64,000 nucleotides of DNA from JALJPB01 sp963933115 (GTDB lineage Bacteria > Pseudomonadota > Gammaproteobacteria > Enterobacterales > Alteromonadaceae): assembly GCA_963933115.1 (NCBI GenBank), contig CAWVSL010000008.1, positions 1-64,000 on the forward strand, read 5' to 3'. The notes under the pieces were generated by a model, which was not told the origin of the DNA, did not search any database, and saw nothing but the letters and a program-made list of their open reading frames with translations. Made by a program: the position numbers and the translations under genes. Shown piece after piece: positions 35,887 to 45,282 of the stretch. How positions within the stretch are numbered: the stretch's first letter is position 1; each line of letters opens with the position of its first letter.

Positions 35887-36906
35887 CTATTTCAAATAAG
35901 GCATAAATTTTACCGTTATTTTCTCTTTAAAGCCATCCTCTGTTTTAGAAATAATGTAAGCAGCGATATCATGTTGGTTGGCAAATTCAAAGGCTTTATC
36001 TTCGCCCATTACCATCATCGCTGTAGAAAGCCCATCAGCAGTCATGGATGAAGGATGAATAACCGTCACTGATACCAACTTATGATTAATCGGCTTACCC
36101 GTATCAGGGTCAATGATATGAGAGAAACGCATTCCATCTGCTTCAAAATAGTTGCGGTAGTCTCCCGATGTCGCTACTGCGTTATCTTTCGGTACTAGAA
36201 TTTGGTGGACACTGCGCACCTCTGTCATCGGTTTTTCTATGGCTACATGCCAAAGTTCACCTGAAGCCTTAAAGCCTTTAAGACGCATCTCGCCGCCGAT
36301 TTCTACTAGGTAGTTTTCAATACCGTTGTTTTCAATAAGTTCTGTGACAACATCAACCCCATAACCTTTGGCTATTGTTGATAAATCAACATAGAGCTCA
36401 GGAATCGCTTTGGTCAGTTTATTACCTTGAAGTGATAAGTACTTTAAGCCTATACGTGCCTTAGTGGCAGACAGGGCCTCCCTACTAGGTACTATTTCAG
36501 GGCGATTTTCTGGACCAAAACCCCAAAGATTAACCAAAGGACCAATAGTAATATCAAGCATACCGCCACTCATTTGACCTATGCGGATTGATTCTTTAAT
36601 AACACGCTGCAATCCTCGTGAAATTTCAACAGGTTCAGTACGTTGGCTTTTATTAAAAAGTGATAACTCAGAGGTTGAAATATAAGTCGACATCTCTTGA
36701 TTAACCTGTTTAAGCAAATCATCGATATCACGTTGAAGTGTATCAATTTTCACTGAATCATTCTTTACAACAAGCTTAATATTATAAGTCGTCCCCATGG
36801 TGAGACCCTGCAATAATATTACTTCCTTGTTTGGATCTTTACTTGGGAAACAGGCAGTTAAAAAAATTACGACTGTAATCATTACTAATGACTTTAATTT
36901 GTTCAT
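35887..36906 (-). CDS. apbE: FAD:protein FMN transferase ApbE (lipoprotein)
   Basis: 339 residues. It has a lipoprotein signal peptide with lipobox FLTACFPS (Cys near residue 19), the ApbE fold with FGPENRPEIVPS and AIAKGYGVDVV-like segments (TIAKGYGVD), and the Mg2+/FAD-binding DGLSTAMMVMG near the C-terminus. It attaches FMN covalently to threonines in NqrB and NqrC. The gene lies about 330 bp after nqrF and probably has some independent expression. Confidence 0.95.
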   Translation of the reverse strand: MNKLKSLVMITVVIFLTACFPSKDPNKEVILLQGLTMGTTYNIKLVVKNDSVKIDTLQRDIDDLLKQVNQEMSTYISTSELSLFNKSQRTEPVEISRGLQRVIKESIRIGQMSGGMLDITIGPLVNLWGFGPENRPEIVPSREALSATKARIGLKYLSLQGNKLTKAIPELYVDLSTIAKGYGVDVVTELIENNGIENYLVEIGGEMRLKGFKASGELWHVAIEKPMTEVRSVHQILVPKDNAVATSGDYRNYFEADGMRFSHIIDPDTGKPINHKLVSVTVIHPSSMTADGLSTAMMVMGEDKAFEFANQHDIAAYIISKTEDGFKEKITVKFMPYLK

Positions 36907-37237
36907 AAGTTCCTCATCAAGTTATTATTTATCTAAATATTCACATCAAAATACTTAAATAAATAATCAAGAAGGTCTTTAGCTATCTCTGAGGAAGCGC
37001 TCAGTGACTCTAAAACTATCAATTTTCACTTAACTTCTTCATTTAGAGTTTAAAAATTGATTGTATTAAAAGATAAAGGTGACCTGAGTCACCTTTATTA
37101 GCCGATTATACAATACTATATTTGGCCTTTAAACGCCTACCCCTTGGACTCTTTCAAGGCTAGATTACTAAGCCTCTGACTCTAAGTGAGTCTTTGCATA
37201 AAGCAAGAGTACCAATGGACAGGCCTAAATCAATATA
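36907..37237 (-). other. nqrF-apbE spacer with a series of hairpins
   Basis: Several short perfect inverted repeats lie in a row after nqrF: GACTC/GAGTC (37178-37192), AGGCT/AGCCT (37157-37175), CCTTG/CAAGG (37142-37159) and a GGC/GCC pair near 37124-37137, then the terminator-like stem at 37075-37096. No coding frame is seen. The region may stabilise the nqr mRNA end, encode a small RNA or be a copy of an interspersed repeat. Confidence 0.45.
37075..37096 (-). terminator. Terminator after nqrABCDEF
   Basis: A perfect 9-bp stem (AAAGGTGAC / GTCACCTTT) with a 4-base loop lies about 140 bp past the nqrF stop. TCTTTTA follows on the minus strand, a moderate T-run, so some read-through to apbE is plausible. 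Confidence 0.7.
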
Positions 37238-38461
37238 TTAGCCGCCAAAGTCATCTAGCATGATGTTCTCGTCTTCTACACCCAAATCTTTAAGCATATG
37301 AATAACAGCAGCATTCATCATTGGTGGACCACACATATAAAACTCACAGTCTTCCGGCGCTTCATGATCTTTAAGGTAGTTTTCATAAAGAACATTATGA
37401 ATAAAGCCGGTCATACCATCCCAGTTATCTTCGGGTTGTGGATCTGATAATGCAACATGCCAATCAAAGTTACTATTATCGGCCGCTAAGCCATTGTAAT
37501 CATCTTCATAAAACATTTCACGTTTTGAACGAGCACCGTACCAGAACGACATTTTGCGCTTAGAATTTAAGCGTTTAAGTTGATCAAATATATGTGAACG
37601 CATCGGCGCCATACCGGCACCGCCGCCAATAAAGACCATTTCATTGTCACTTTCTTTAGCAAAGAACTCACCAAACGGACCTGAAATAGTGACTTTATCA
37701 CCAGCTTTAAGACTGAAAATAAATGAAGACATTTTACCTGCTGGTAAATGTAAACGTCCTGGAGGCGGTGTTGCAATACGCACGTTAAGCATAATAATGC
37801 CTTCTTCTTCAGGATAATTTGCCATTGAGTAAGCGCGTAACGTCGGTTCATCAACTTTAGATTCAACATCAAAGAAACCGAAGTGGTTCCAATCACCTTT
37901 GTATTGTGAATCAATATCAAAGTCGCTATATTTGACATGATGCGCAGGCGCTTCAATTTGAATATAACCACCGGCCTTAAAGGGAACAGATTCACCATTG
38001 GGTATCTGAAGCTTAAGCTCTTTAATAAAGGTTGCTTGATTATCGTTTGAGATAACTTCACATTCCCATTGTTGAACGCCAAAGATTTCATCTTCCACTT
38101 CAATTACCATGTCTTGTTTAACCGCAACTTGACATGCTAAACGACAACCGGCTTTAGCTTCGCGCTTGTTTATGTGACCTTCTTCAGTGGGTAAAATATC
38201 ACCTCCACCAGAATGCACTTCTACGCGACACTGACCACAAGTACCGCCACCACCACAAGCTGAAGGGATAAAAATCCCTTGATCAGCTAGTGCACCTAAA
38301 AGCTTACCACCAGCAGAAGTTGTTACTGCTTTTTCTGGGTCGCCATTTATACTTATCGTTACATCACCTGAAGAAACTAACTTAGACTTGGCAAATAAAA
38401 TCACTAAAACTAACGCTAGTACTATCGCGGTAAACATCGATACACCGAGAATAATTTCCAT
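37238..38461 (-). CDS. nqrF: Na+-translocating NADH:quinone reductase subunit F
   Basis: 407 residues. An N-terminal membrane anchor (about residues 3-25) is followed by a 2Fe-2S ferredoxin domain with SACGGGGTCGQCRVEV and a fourth Cys in GCRLACQ, then a FAD/NADH-binding reductase domain with LRAYSMANYP and FIGGGAGMAPMRS. It is the electron entry site of Na+-NQR, oxidising NADH. It is the last structural gene of nqrABCDEF, 76 bp after nqrE. Confidence 0.97.
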   Translation of the reverse strand: MEIILGVSMFTAIVLALVLVILFAKSKLVSSGDVTISINGDPEKAVTTSAGGKLLGALADQGIFIPSACGGGGTCGQCRVEVHSGGGDILPTEEGHINKREAKAGCRLACQVAVKQDMVIEVEDEIFGVQQWECEVISNDNQATFIKELKLQIPNGESVPFKAGGYIQIEAPAHHVKYSDFDIDSQYKGDWNHFGFFDVESKVDEPTLRAYSMANYPEEEGIIMLNVRIATPPPGRLHLPAGKMSSFIFSLKAGDKVTISGPFGEFFAKESDNEMVFIGGGAGMAPMRSHIFDQLKRLNSKRKMSFWYGARSKREMFYEDDYNGLAADNSNFDWHVALSDPQPEDNWDGMTGFIHNVLYENYLKDHEAPEDCEFYMCGPPMMNAAVIHMLKDLGVEDENIMLDDFGG

Positions 38462-38537
38462 CGACTTTTCCTTAAATTATCTAGGGGTCTACAACTCAAA
38501 TTACTTAAAGTAAAAAGTAGCTGAGACTGACATTTTC

Positions 38538-39161
38538 CTAAAGGGAAATACCACCAAAAGAAAGAAAGCCAAAAGCCATCAATCCAGCTGTGATAAACGT
38601 AATACCTAAACCTTTTAAACCATCGGGTACGTCAGAATATTTCATTTTCTCACGTATACCTGCCATCAATACAATGGCTAACATCCAACCAACACCAGAG
38701 CCAATGCCGTAAACAACACTTTCGCCCAAAGTTAAGTTTTTTGCCACCATGAACGATACCGCACCAAAAATTGCACAGTTAACGGTAATTAAAGGTAAAA
38801 ATATACCAAGCGCTTGATACAATACAGGGAAATACTTGTCTAAGATCATTTCCAATATTTGTACTAAAGCAGCAATCACCCCAATAAAGGTAATAAAAGA
38901 TAAAAAACTCAAGTCAATTGAATCTTTTTGCTCGGTAATACCCATCATGCTATCTAAAGCACCTGGAGCTAAAATGGCTTGATATATAATTTGGTTAACG
39001 GGGACCGCAATACCTAATACCACAACAACAGCGACACCTAGACCTATCGCAGTGCTTACTTTCTTAGAAACCGCTAAGAAAGTACACATACCAAGGAAAA
39101 AGGTTAATGCTAAATTTTCAATAAATATGGTTTTAACAAAAATACTTAAATAATGTTCCAT
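38538..39161 (-). CDS. nqrE: Na+-NQR subunit E
   Basis: 207 residues, six membrane helices. LTFFLGMCTFLAVSKK and LPLITVNCAIFGAVSFM carry the two cysteines that ligand the membrane-embedded Fe centre shared with NqrD. It is homologous to RnfA, but the company of nqrA, B, C and F decides the assignment. It starts 4 bp after nqrD. Confidence 0.96.
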   Translation of the reverse strand: MEHYLSIFVKTIFIENLALTFFLGMCTFLAVSKKVSTAIGLGVAVVVVLGIAVPVNQIIYQAILAPGALDSMMGITEQKDSIDLSFLSFITFIGVIAALVQILEMILDKYFPVLYQALGIFLPLITVNCAIFGAVSFMVAKNLTLGESVVYGIGSGVGWMLAIVLMAGIREKMKYSDVPDGLKGLGITFITAGLMAFGFLSFGGISL

Positions 39162-39165
39162 AATG

Positions 39166-39789
39166 CTAATCCTTCTCTACTTGTTCTGGTTTCCATTGGC
39201 GAATAGCCCAAATGAGCAAACCAATAATGAAGAATGAGCTAAAAGGTAAAACTAATAGACCGTTACCTTGGTACCAACCATCGTTTTGAATCAAAGGAAA
39301 AATCTCAAAACCAAACAAGGTACCAAAACCAAATAATTCACGAAAAAAAGCAACAATTAGTAACACTGCGCCATAACCTAAACCATTACCAATACCGTCT
39401 AAGAAACTGACCCCGGGCTTTTCTTTCATAGCAAAAGCTTCAGCACGACCCATAACGATACAGTTAGTAATAATTAAACCAATAAATACCGATAGTTCTT
39501 TAGACAGTTGGTAGGAAAAAGCTTTAAGCACTTGGTCAACAACAATAACCAATGAAGCGATAATCGCCATCTGGATAATAATTCGAACACTTGATGGAAT
39601 GTGATGGCGAATAACTGAGATAAAGAAATTCGAAAAACCCGTAACAATCATCACCGCAATGGTCATGACCAACGCATTAGCCATCGAACTGGTTACCGCA
39701 AGTGCAGAACAAACACCTAAGACTTGTAAAGCAATAGGGTTGTTATCAACAACAGGTCCAAAGAGGACTTTTTTAGTATCTGAAGCCAT
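39166..39789 (-). CDS. nqrD: Na+-NQR subunit D
   Basis: 207 residues, six membrane helices. Conserved segments are LQVLGVCSALAVTSS and IGLIITNCIVMGRAEAFAM, each with the Fe-ligand cysteine, inverted in the membrane relative to NqrE. The start overlaps the nqrC stop by one base. Confidence 0.96.
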   Translation of the reverse strand: MASDTKKVLFGPVVDNNPIALQVLGVCSALAVTSSMANALVMTIAVMIVTGFSNFFISVIRHHIPSSVRIIIQMAIIASLVIVVDQVLKAFSYQLSKELSVFIGLIITNCIVMGRAEAFAMKEKPGVSFLDGIGNGLGYGAVLLIVAFFRELFGFGTLFGFEIFPLIQNDGWYQGNGLLVLPFSSFFIIGLLIWAIRQWKPEQVEKD

Positions 39790-40571
39790 TATTGTAATCC
39801 TCCGTTACGATATTTCGCAATGAACGGACCAAAGCCCTGTTCACCAAACCAAAAATGTAAAGTATTTTCAACACCATTACTGGTTAAAGTTGCTCCGGAT
39901 AATGCATCAACACCGTAAACATCACCTTGCTTTGCGCCACCTTTCACAATTTTGATAGCAACCTTGTTGCTGTCATCATAGATTTCCTTACCTGGCCATA
40001 AATTTTTCCATTTAGGGTTAAGCACCTCGGCACCTAAGCCAGGGGTTTCCTTTAAGTCGGAATAAATAACACTACGAACTGTATTTAAGTCTGGTGCTAA
40101 ACCAACAAAACCATACATAAGGTCCCATAAACCAGACCCTATGATAGGAAAAACTAAGGTCATCAATTGGCCTTGTTCATCATTTACTAAATAAACAACC
40201 GAGCGATCAGCACGGCGATTAATACCGGCAACATCATCGACAAGTTTTGAACTATTATTAACATCACGAGCGGCTGAGCGTTCATCAAACATATCAATTT
40301 CTAAAGCAGAAGCATCTTCTATAATAGCTCCTGAGTCTAGGTCAATCATTTTTGCTACAACGAACTGGTTGTAGGTACTGACAATGTTAGTACCTGCTTT
40401 TTCTAGTAAGCCAGAGGCTTCAAGAATTTTAGTTTGCTTATCAAGTAATTTGTTTGCTTGTTGTAATGGTTTTAAACCAACAGCTGAAATTGATACTAAA
40501 GCTGCACAGACTAAACAAATAATGAAAACAAATATCAGCGTTTTACTGAAACTTTCTTTAGAACTAGACAT
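39789..40571 (-). CDS. nqrC: Na+-NQR subunit C (covalent FMN)
   Basis: 260 residues from the chosen start. One membrane helix near the N-terminus (TLIFVFIICLVCAALVSI) anchors a periplasmic FMN-binding domain whose flavinylation motif DALSGATLTS contains the target threonine (about residue 228). The frame opens at 40631, but the family begins just before the membrane helix, so ATG 40571 (MSSSKESF) is used; it overlaps the nqrB stop by 8 bp. Confidence 0.96.
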   Translation of the reverse strand: MSSSKESFSKTLIFVFIICLVCAALVSISAVGLKPLQQANKLLDKQTKILEASGLLEKAGTNIVSTYNQFVVAKMIDLDSGAIIEDASALEIDMFDERSAARDVNNSSKLVDDVAGINRRADRSVVYLVNDEQGQLMTLVFPIIGSGLWDLMYGFVGLAPDLNTVRSVIYSDLKETPGLGAEVLNPKWKNLWPGKEIYDDSNKVAIKIVKGGAKQGDVYGVDALSGATLTSNGVENTLHFWFGEQGFGPFIAKYRNGGLQ

Positions 40572-41775
40572 TGCGAGCAAGCCTCCGTTTGATATTGCCT
40601 TGAACAACAATATAGTCGAACAAAGGTGCAAACAAGTTAGCGAATAAAATAGCTAGCATTATGCCTTCCGGATATGCAGGATTAACCACACGAATAAGCA
40701 CAACCATGACACCAACTAATGCACCAAACCAGTATTTACCAGTATTAGTGAATGCTGTTGTAACAGGGTCAGTTGCCATAAATATCATACCGAAAGCAAA
40801 ACCACCAACCACTAAGTGCCAATACCAAGGCATAGCAAACATAGCATTGGTATCGCTGCCAATCGTATTAAACAATAATGAAGTAATAACCATACCGCCA
40901 AACACACCTAAAACAATGCGCCATGATGCGATACCTTTATAGAGGATATATGCGCCACCTAATAAAATAGCAAAGGTAGAAACTTCACCGACAGAACCGG
41001 GAATAAAGCCCCAAAATGCATTCCACCATTCAGTGTTCCAACTGTAATCAACCATACCAGGTGTACCAGAATTAAAGGCACTTAAAAAAGTTGCACCAGA
41101 GAAGCCATCAACAGCAACCCAAGGAGCATTACCTGAGATTTCAGTAGGGTAAGCAAAAAACAAAAATGCACGACCGGCTAAGGCAGGGTTTAAGAAGTTT
41201 TTACCGGTACCACCAAATATCTCTTTGGCGATAACAATACCAAAGGTGATCCCGATAGCGACTTGCCATAATGGAATCGTAGGTGGCATGATTAACGCAA
41301 ATAAAATAGAAGAAACGAAGAAACCTTCATTGACTTCATGTTTACGTACACTAGCAAACAGTATTTCCCAGAAACCACCAACAATAAACGTTACCGCATA
41401 TATAGGGAGAAAAAAGGTAGCACCATATAACATCATGCTAAGCCAGCTAGAATCAGCACTTAACACACCGCCCAACATGGTAAATAGACCTGTTTGCCAA
41501 TTATCAGCCAAGGCATAACCGTTAGTAAGGGCTTCAGCCGCTTGATAACCAACGTTGTACATACCAAAGAACATCGCAGGAAAAACAGCCAACCAAACAG
41601 TGATCATAATACGTTTTAAATCGATGCTGTCGCGAACGTGGGTTTTACCTTTGTTCACTTTACCTGGGGTAAATAAACCCGTGGCAACTGCTTCATATAG
41701 TGCATACCAAGTTTCTAACTTACCGCCTTTTTCAAAATGCGGTTCAATATTTTCAATAAAATTTTTCATGCCCAT
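40564..41775 (-). CDS. nqrB: Na+-NQR subunit B (covalent FMN, riboflavin)
   Basis: 403 residues, about ten membrane helices. HVRDSIDLKRIMITVWLAVFP marks the start of the membrane part when read in two pieces around the loop, and VDGFSGATFLSAF contains the threonine (about residue 229) that ApbE modifies with FMN. NqrB forms much of the Na+ path and the quinone site. It starts 2 bp after nqrA ends. Confidence 0.97.
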   Translation of the reverse strand: MGMKNFIENIEPHFEKGGKLETWYALYEAVATGLFTPGKVNKGKTHVRDSIDLKRIMITVWLAVFPAMFFGMYNVGYQAAEALTNGYALADNWQTGLFTMLGGVLSADSSWLSMMLYGATFFLPIYAVTFIVGGFWEILFASVRKHEVNEGFFVSSILFALIMPPTIPLWQVAIGITFGIVIAKEIFGGTGKNFLNPALAGRAFLFFAYPTEISGNAPWVAVDGFSGATFLSAFNSGTPGMVDYSWNTEWWNAFWGFIPGSVGEVSTFAILLGGAYILYKGIASWRIVLGVFGGMVITSLLFNTIGSDTNAMFAMPWYWHLVVGGFAFGMIFMATDPVTTAFTNTGKYWFGALVGVMVVLIRVVNPAYPEGIMLAILFANLFAPLFDYIVVQGNIKRRLARNV

Positions 41776-41777
41776 GA

Positions 41778-43115
41778 CTAACCTTCCTTCTCAATTGTGG
41801 TTAGGCAATCACGAAGGAAAACGCCGTAGTCTGTTTTGCCTGGGCAAACAAACGTACATAAGGCTAAATCTTCTTCATCAAGCTCTAAGGCACCAAGTTG
41901 TTGAGCACTGTCGGTATCACCGGCAACTAAATCACGCAAAAACAAGGTAGGTAAAATATCTAAAGGCATCACTCGCTCAAAGTTACCAATCGGCACCATG
42001 GCACGTTCACTACCATTGGTTGTTGTCGTCATATTAAATAATTTCTTCGGAAAGAAATGTGACATATACGCACGAGTAACAGAGAATTTATTAGGCCCCG
42101 GGTACATATAACCAATAAATTCTTTATCACGACCTTCGGAAACTAAAGAAAGTTGTACATGGTAACGACCTAAATAGCCGTGAACTTTGCTTGCTTCCGA
42201 ACCCAATAAAACTGAGCCTGAAATAACACGCAACTCACCGTCTACAGTTTCATCAGCAATAATGTCACTCGTACTTGCACCTAAAACCGTACGAATTAGA
42301 CGAGGATTTTTAGCCGCAGGTCCGGCAACAGAAATAACACGAGTATTATCAATTTCGCCGGTGGTAAATAAATGACCGAAAGCAATAACGTCTTGATAAC
42401 CAAGATGCCAAACAAACTTAGTGCTGCTTACAGGTTTCAAAAAGTGTATATGGGTGCCCACTAGGCCTGCCGGATGCTTTCCTGCAAATTCAGTGACAGT
42501 AACATCACCCTCAACAGGAATATCAGCGCCAGGTGCTTTACTGACAAAGACTTTACCGTCAGTTAAACGAGATAAGACAGTTAACCCTTGCTTAAAAGCT
42601 TCCGATTGCTCATTAATAACAACTTCAGGATTTGCAGCTAATGGATTGGTGTCCATCGCACTAACAAAAATGGCGGTTGTTGAGCTATCAATGGCAGGAA
42701 CCTTGCTAAATGGGCGCGTACGTAACGCGGTCCATAAACCAGAGTCAACTAGATTTTTAACCACGTCTTCACGGGAAATAGAAGCTAGTTCATTGGGTGA
42801 ATAACTTTTGAATGTTTGTTGTGCGTCACCATCAATCTCAATAACGACAGATTGTAAAACACGCTTTTCACCACGATTAATTTCGCTAACAACACCGGCT
42901 GCTTGAGCTGTGAATTTAACGCCAGGATTTTTTTTATCTTCAAAAATCACCTGACCTTTTACTACACGATCACCCACTTTTACAAACATGGTAGGTCGCA
43001 TACCCACAAACTCTTCACCAAGTGTCGCAACGGTTTTGATGGTTGGACCATCATGGATTACCTGCTGGGGAGCACCTGCTACAGGAACATCCAGACCTTT
43101 CTTTATTGTAATCAT
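41778..43115 (-). CDS. nqrA: Na+-NQR subunit A
   Basis: 445 residues. The family N-terminus MITIKKGLDVPVAGAP begins at ATG 43115; the frame opens 13 codons earlier but those residues are not family-like. Other signatures are GEEFVGMRPTMFVKVGD and the C-terminal CTFVCPGKTDYG. NqrA is the cytoplasmic subunit contacting NqrB near the ubiquinone site. It is the first gene of the nqr operon. No strong Shine-Dalgarno is visible, so the start rests on homology. Confidence 0.96.
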   Translation of the reverse strand: MITIKKGLDVPVAGAPQQVIHDGPTIKTVATLGEEFVGMRPTMFVKVGDRVVKGQVIFEDKKNPGVKFTAQAAGVVSEINRGEKRVLQSVVIEIDGDAQQTFKSYSPNELASISREDVVKNLVDSGLWTALRTRPFSKVPAIDSSTTAIFVSAMDTNPLAANPEVVINEQSEAFKQGLTVLSRLTDGKVFVSKAPGADIPVEGDVTVTEFAGKHPAGLVGTHIHFLKPVSSTKFVWHLGYQDVIAFGHLFTTGEIDNTRVISVAGPAAKNPRLIRTVLGASTSDIIADETVDGELRVISGSVLLGSEASKVHGYLGRYHVQLSLVSEGRDKEFIGYMYPGPNKFSVTRAYMSHFFPKKLFNMTTTTNGSERAMVPIGNFERVMPLDILPTLFLRDLVAGDTDSAQQLGALELDEEDLALCTFVCPGKTDYGVFLRDCLTTIEKEG

Positions 43116-43840
43116 AAACACATGCACTACTTTTGGTAGGAGTAATAAAATCAAAAAATAACCAACTTATTGATTTAAAACTTATATATCAACAAGATAG
43201 TTAAACTATCGATTTTAGTGTATTTCAGTAAGAAACTTGATTTGATAACAAACGCGTTATAAAAAAAGTTCTACTGGCTCTAAGTTAAAATTTCTGGCGC
43301 GATTCTACCACAAAAGGAGTTTTTTATTCTACGGTGTGAAGTAAATTTTCACTACAATTTGTCTGAATAATTCTGATTTTGTCTAGCAAAAGGATAAATT
43401 AGAATTATTCGTCTATTTCTCGAGCTATCCTGAGAAATCTTGCGCTTATATTCCCTTCATAATTTGTTCTATCTCTAATGATAAAAATCATTTTGAACAA
43501 CCGTTTTGCACAATTTTTTTTAAGGTGTTGGAATTTCATGTTAACTTAACGATTTAAAAAAACACAAAACCTACAAATATAAAAAGGTCATTTTTATAAG
43601 ACAAGAATGAGCGTAATTTAAGCTAGACACCATTAATTAAAAGCCTTGAGCTATTTTTTTATTAGTAAAATGATAAGGTAAATTATCAAGTGTGTAATCT
43701 TGTTGATGTCGGTTCAGAGGTGTATAAATGCGATGAAAATTTCATAAATCGAGTTTTTGATAGTCTGGGCAAACTTGTTATTTTAGAAATCAAGTATCAG
43801 AGCCGAAGTCATATCAGGAGAACATTACTTTAAAACATTC
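43116..43840. other. Long noncoding region upstream of nqrA
   Basis: About 725 bp holding the nqr promoter. A 10-bp perfect inverted repeat (GAATAATTCT 43365-43374 / AGAATTATTC 43401-43410) lies about 250 bp before nqrA. Near 43630-43740 the minus strand has an uninterrupted 34-codon stretch without a start (ends IAQGF-stop) that reads like protein but matches nothing I know. Otherwise nothing recognisable. Confidence 0.45.
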
Positions 43841-43877
43841 AAAAAGGCGTTAAGATTTATCAATAAACCTTAACGCC
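43841..43877 (-). terminator. Terminator after fabV
   Basis: A perfect 9-bp stem (GGCGTTAAG / CTTAACGCC) with a 14-base loop starts 44 bp after the fabV stop and is followed by TTTTT on the minus strand. Confidence 0.85.
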
Positions 43878-43920
43878 CTAATAGACTAAATTTCCACTTT
43901 ATATATTTTAAAAATCTAGC

Positions 43921-45111
43921 CTAATCTAAATGATTAATCTCAACTAAAGGTGATAAATCCGCTTCATAGTCGACTCCATCAACAGCAAAACCAAATAACT
44001 TTAAGAATTCATGGTTGTAACTAACGTAATCAGTTAACTCATCAATAGAATCTGTATCAACAGTATTCCAAATATCAGTAACTCTTTGCTGAACACTCTC
44101 TTCGAGTTCTTTATAGTTTTGACGATAACGATTTTTTTCATCTAAACGAGGTGTTTCACTATAAATGTTTTCAATAAACAAATTTTGAATTTGCTCAATA
44201 CATCCTTCGTAAGTACCATCCGCCTTCATTACTTTGAACATCGCAGAAATATATAATGGCATAATAGGAATAGCTGAACTTGCTTGAGTTACTACCGCAT
44301 TTAATGAGGTAACATGTGCTTCACCATTAAGGTTTTCAGTAATATCATTGATTGCTGTTGCCGCTCGGTCTAAGTCTTCTTTTGCTTTACCAATAGTGGC
44401 CTTACCATATATTGGCCAAGTCAACTCTTTACCAATATAGGTGTAGGCAACCGTTTTAAAGCCTGAAGATAAGACACCGGCATCGTTTAATGCATTGATC
44501 CATAGTTCCCAATCAGCGCCGCCCATCACATCGATAGTACCTTGAATTTCTGCGTTATTAGCCGCTTCTACTGATATTTCATCAATAGTACGCTTAGAAG
44601 TATTTAGGTTTTTTGTCGTTACACTCTGACCAATTGGCTTTAGCGTTGACGAATAAACTTCACCTGTATCTGGATCAGTTCGGCGAGGTGACGCTAAGCT
44701 ATAAACCACTAAGTCAATCTGACCTAACTCTTCTTTGATCATCGCAATAGCTTTAGCTTTTATTTCATGAGAAAAAGCATCACCATTAATGTTTTTTGAC
44801 CAAATACCCGCTGCATCCGCCACTTTTTGAAAAGCGGCTGTATTGTACCAACCAGCAGAGCCAGTTTTCTTCTCTGTTGGCGGTTTTTCAAAGAAAATAC
44901 CCAATGTTTTTGCATTATTACCAAAAGCAGCTGTAATACGTGTTGCTAGACCGTAACCTGTAGATGAACCAATCACTAATACATTTTTAGGCTTAGCCTC
45001 TGCTTGTGTCTGACTTTTTACGTAAGCAATTTGCTCGTTTACATGGGCTTCACAACCTGCAGGATGCGCATTAGTACAAATGAAACCACGAATTTTTGGT
45101 TTGATAACCAT
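43921..45111 (-). CDS. fabV: Trans-2-enoyl-ACP/CoA reductase FabV
   Basis: 396 residues. The N-terminal MVIKPKIRGFICTNAHPAGC splits into family-typical parts, the NAD-binding glycine motif is VIGSSTGYGLATRI (residues 46-59), and the catalytic Tyr-x8-Lys lies in YTYIGKELTWPIYGK. FabV is the large SDR enoyl reductase of fatty acid elongation found in Vibrio, Pseudomonas and relatives and is naturally triclosan-resistant. It is transcribed alone, with AAGG before the ATG. Confidence 0.96.
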   Translation of the reverse strand: MVIKPKIRGFICTNAHPAGCEAHVNEQIAYVKSQTQAEAKPKNVLVIGSSTGYGLATRITAAFGNNAKTLGIFFEKPPTEKKTGSAGWYNTAAFQKVADAAGIWSKNINGDAFSHEIKAKAIAMIKEELGQIDLVVYSLASPRRTDPDTGEVYSSTLKPIGQSVTTKNLNTSKRTIDEISVEAANNAEIQGTIDVMGGADWELWINALNDAGVLSSGFKTVAYTYIGKELTWPIYGKATIGKAKEDLDRAATAINDITENLNGEAHVTSLNAVVTQASSAIPIMPLYISAMFKVMKADGTYEGCIEQIQNLFIENIYSETPRLDEKNRYRQNYKELEESVQQRVTDIWNTVDTDSIDELTDYVSYNHEFLKLFGFAVDGVDYEADLSPLVEINHLD

Positions 45112-45282
45112 AATAAAACCTTTTATTTATAATAGCTTAGCTAAGTTATTTCTAAGCTTTCACTATTCATTCAGAAAATTGTCCATAGAAATTGATGCAC
45201 AGTCTACTCTTGTTTTTCTTTTAAGAGGTACGAGCAGTTGTATTTCAATGATTTAACAGCGAATTAAAATGTAATGACCCTA

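Noticed and set aside
37567..38103. 178-residue minus-strand ORF within nqrF
   Set aside because: An overlapping shadow in another frame of a very well-conserved gene; no family features.
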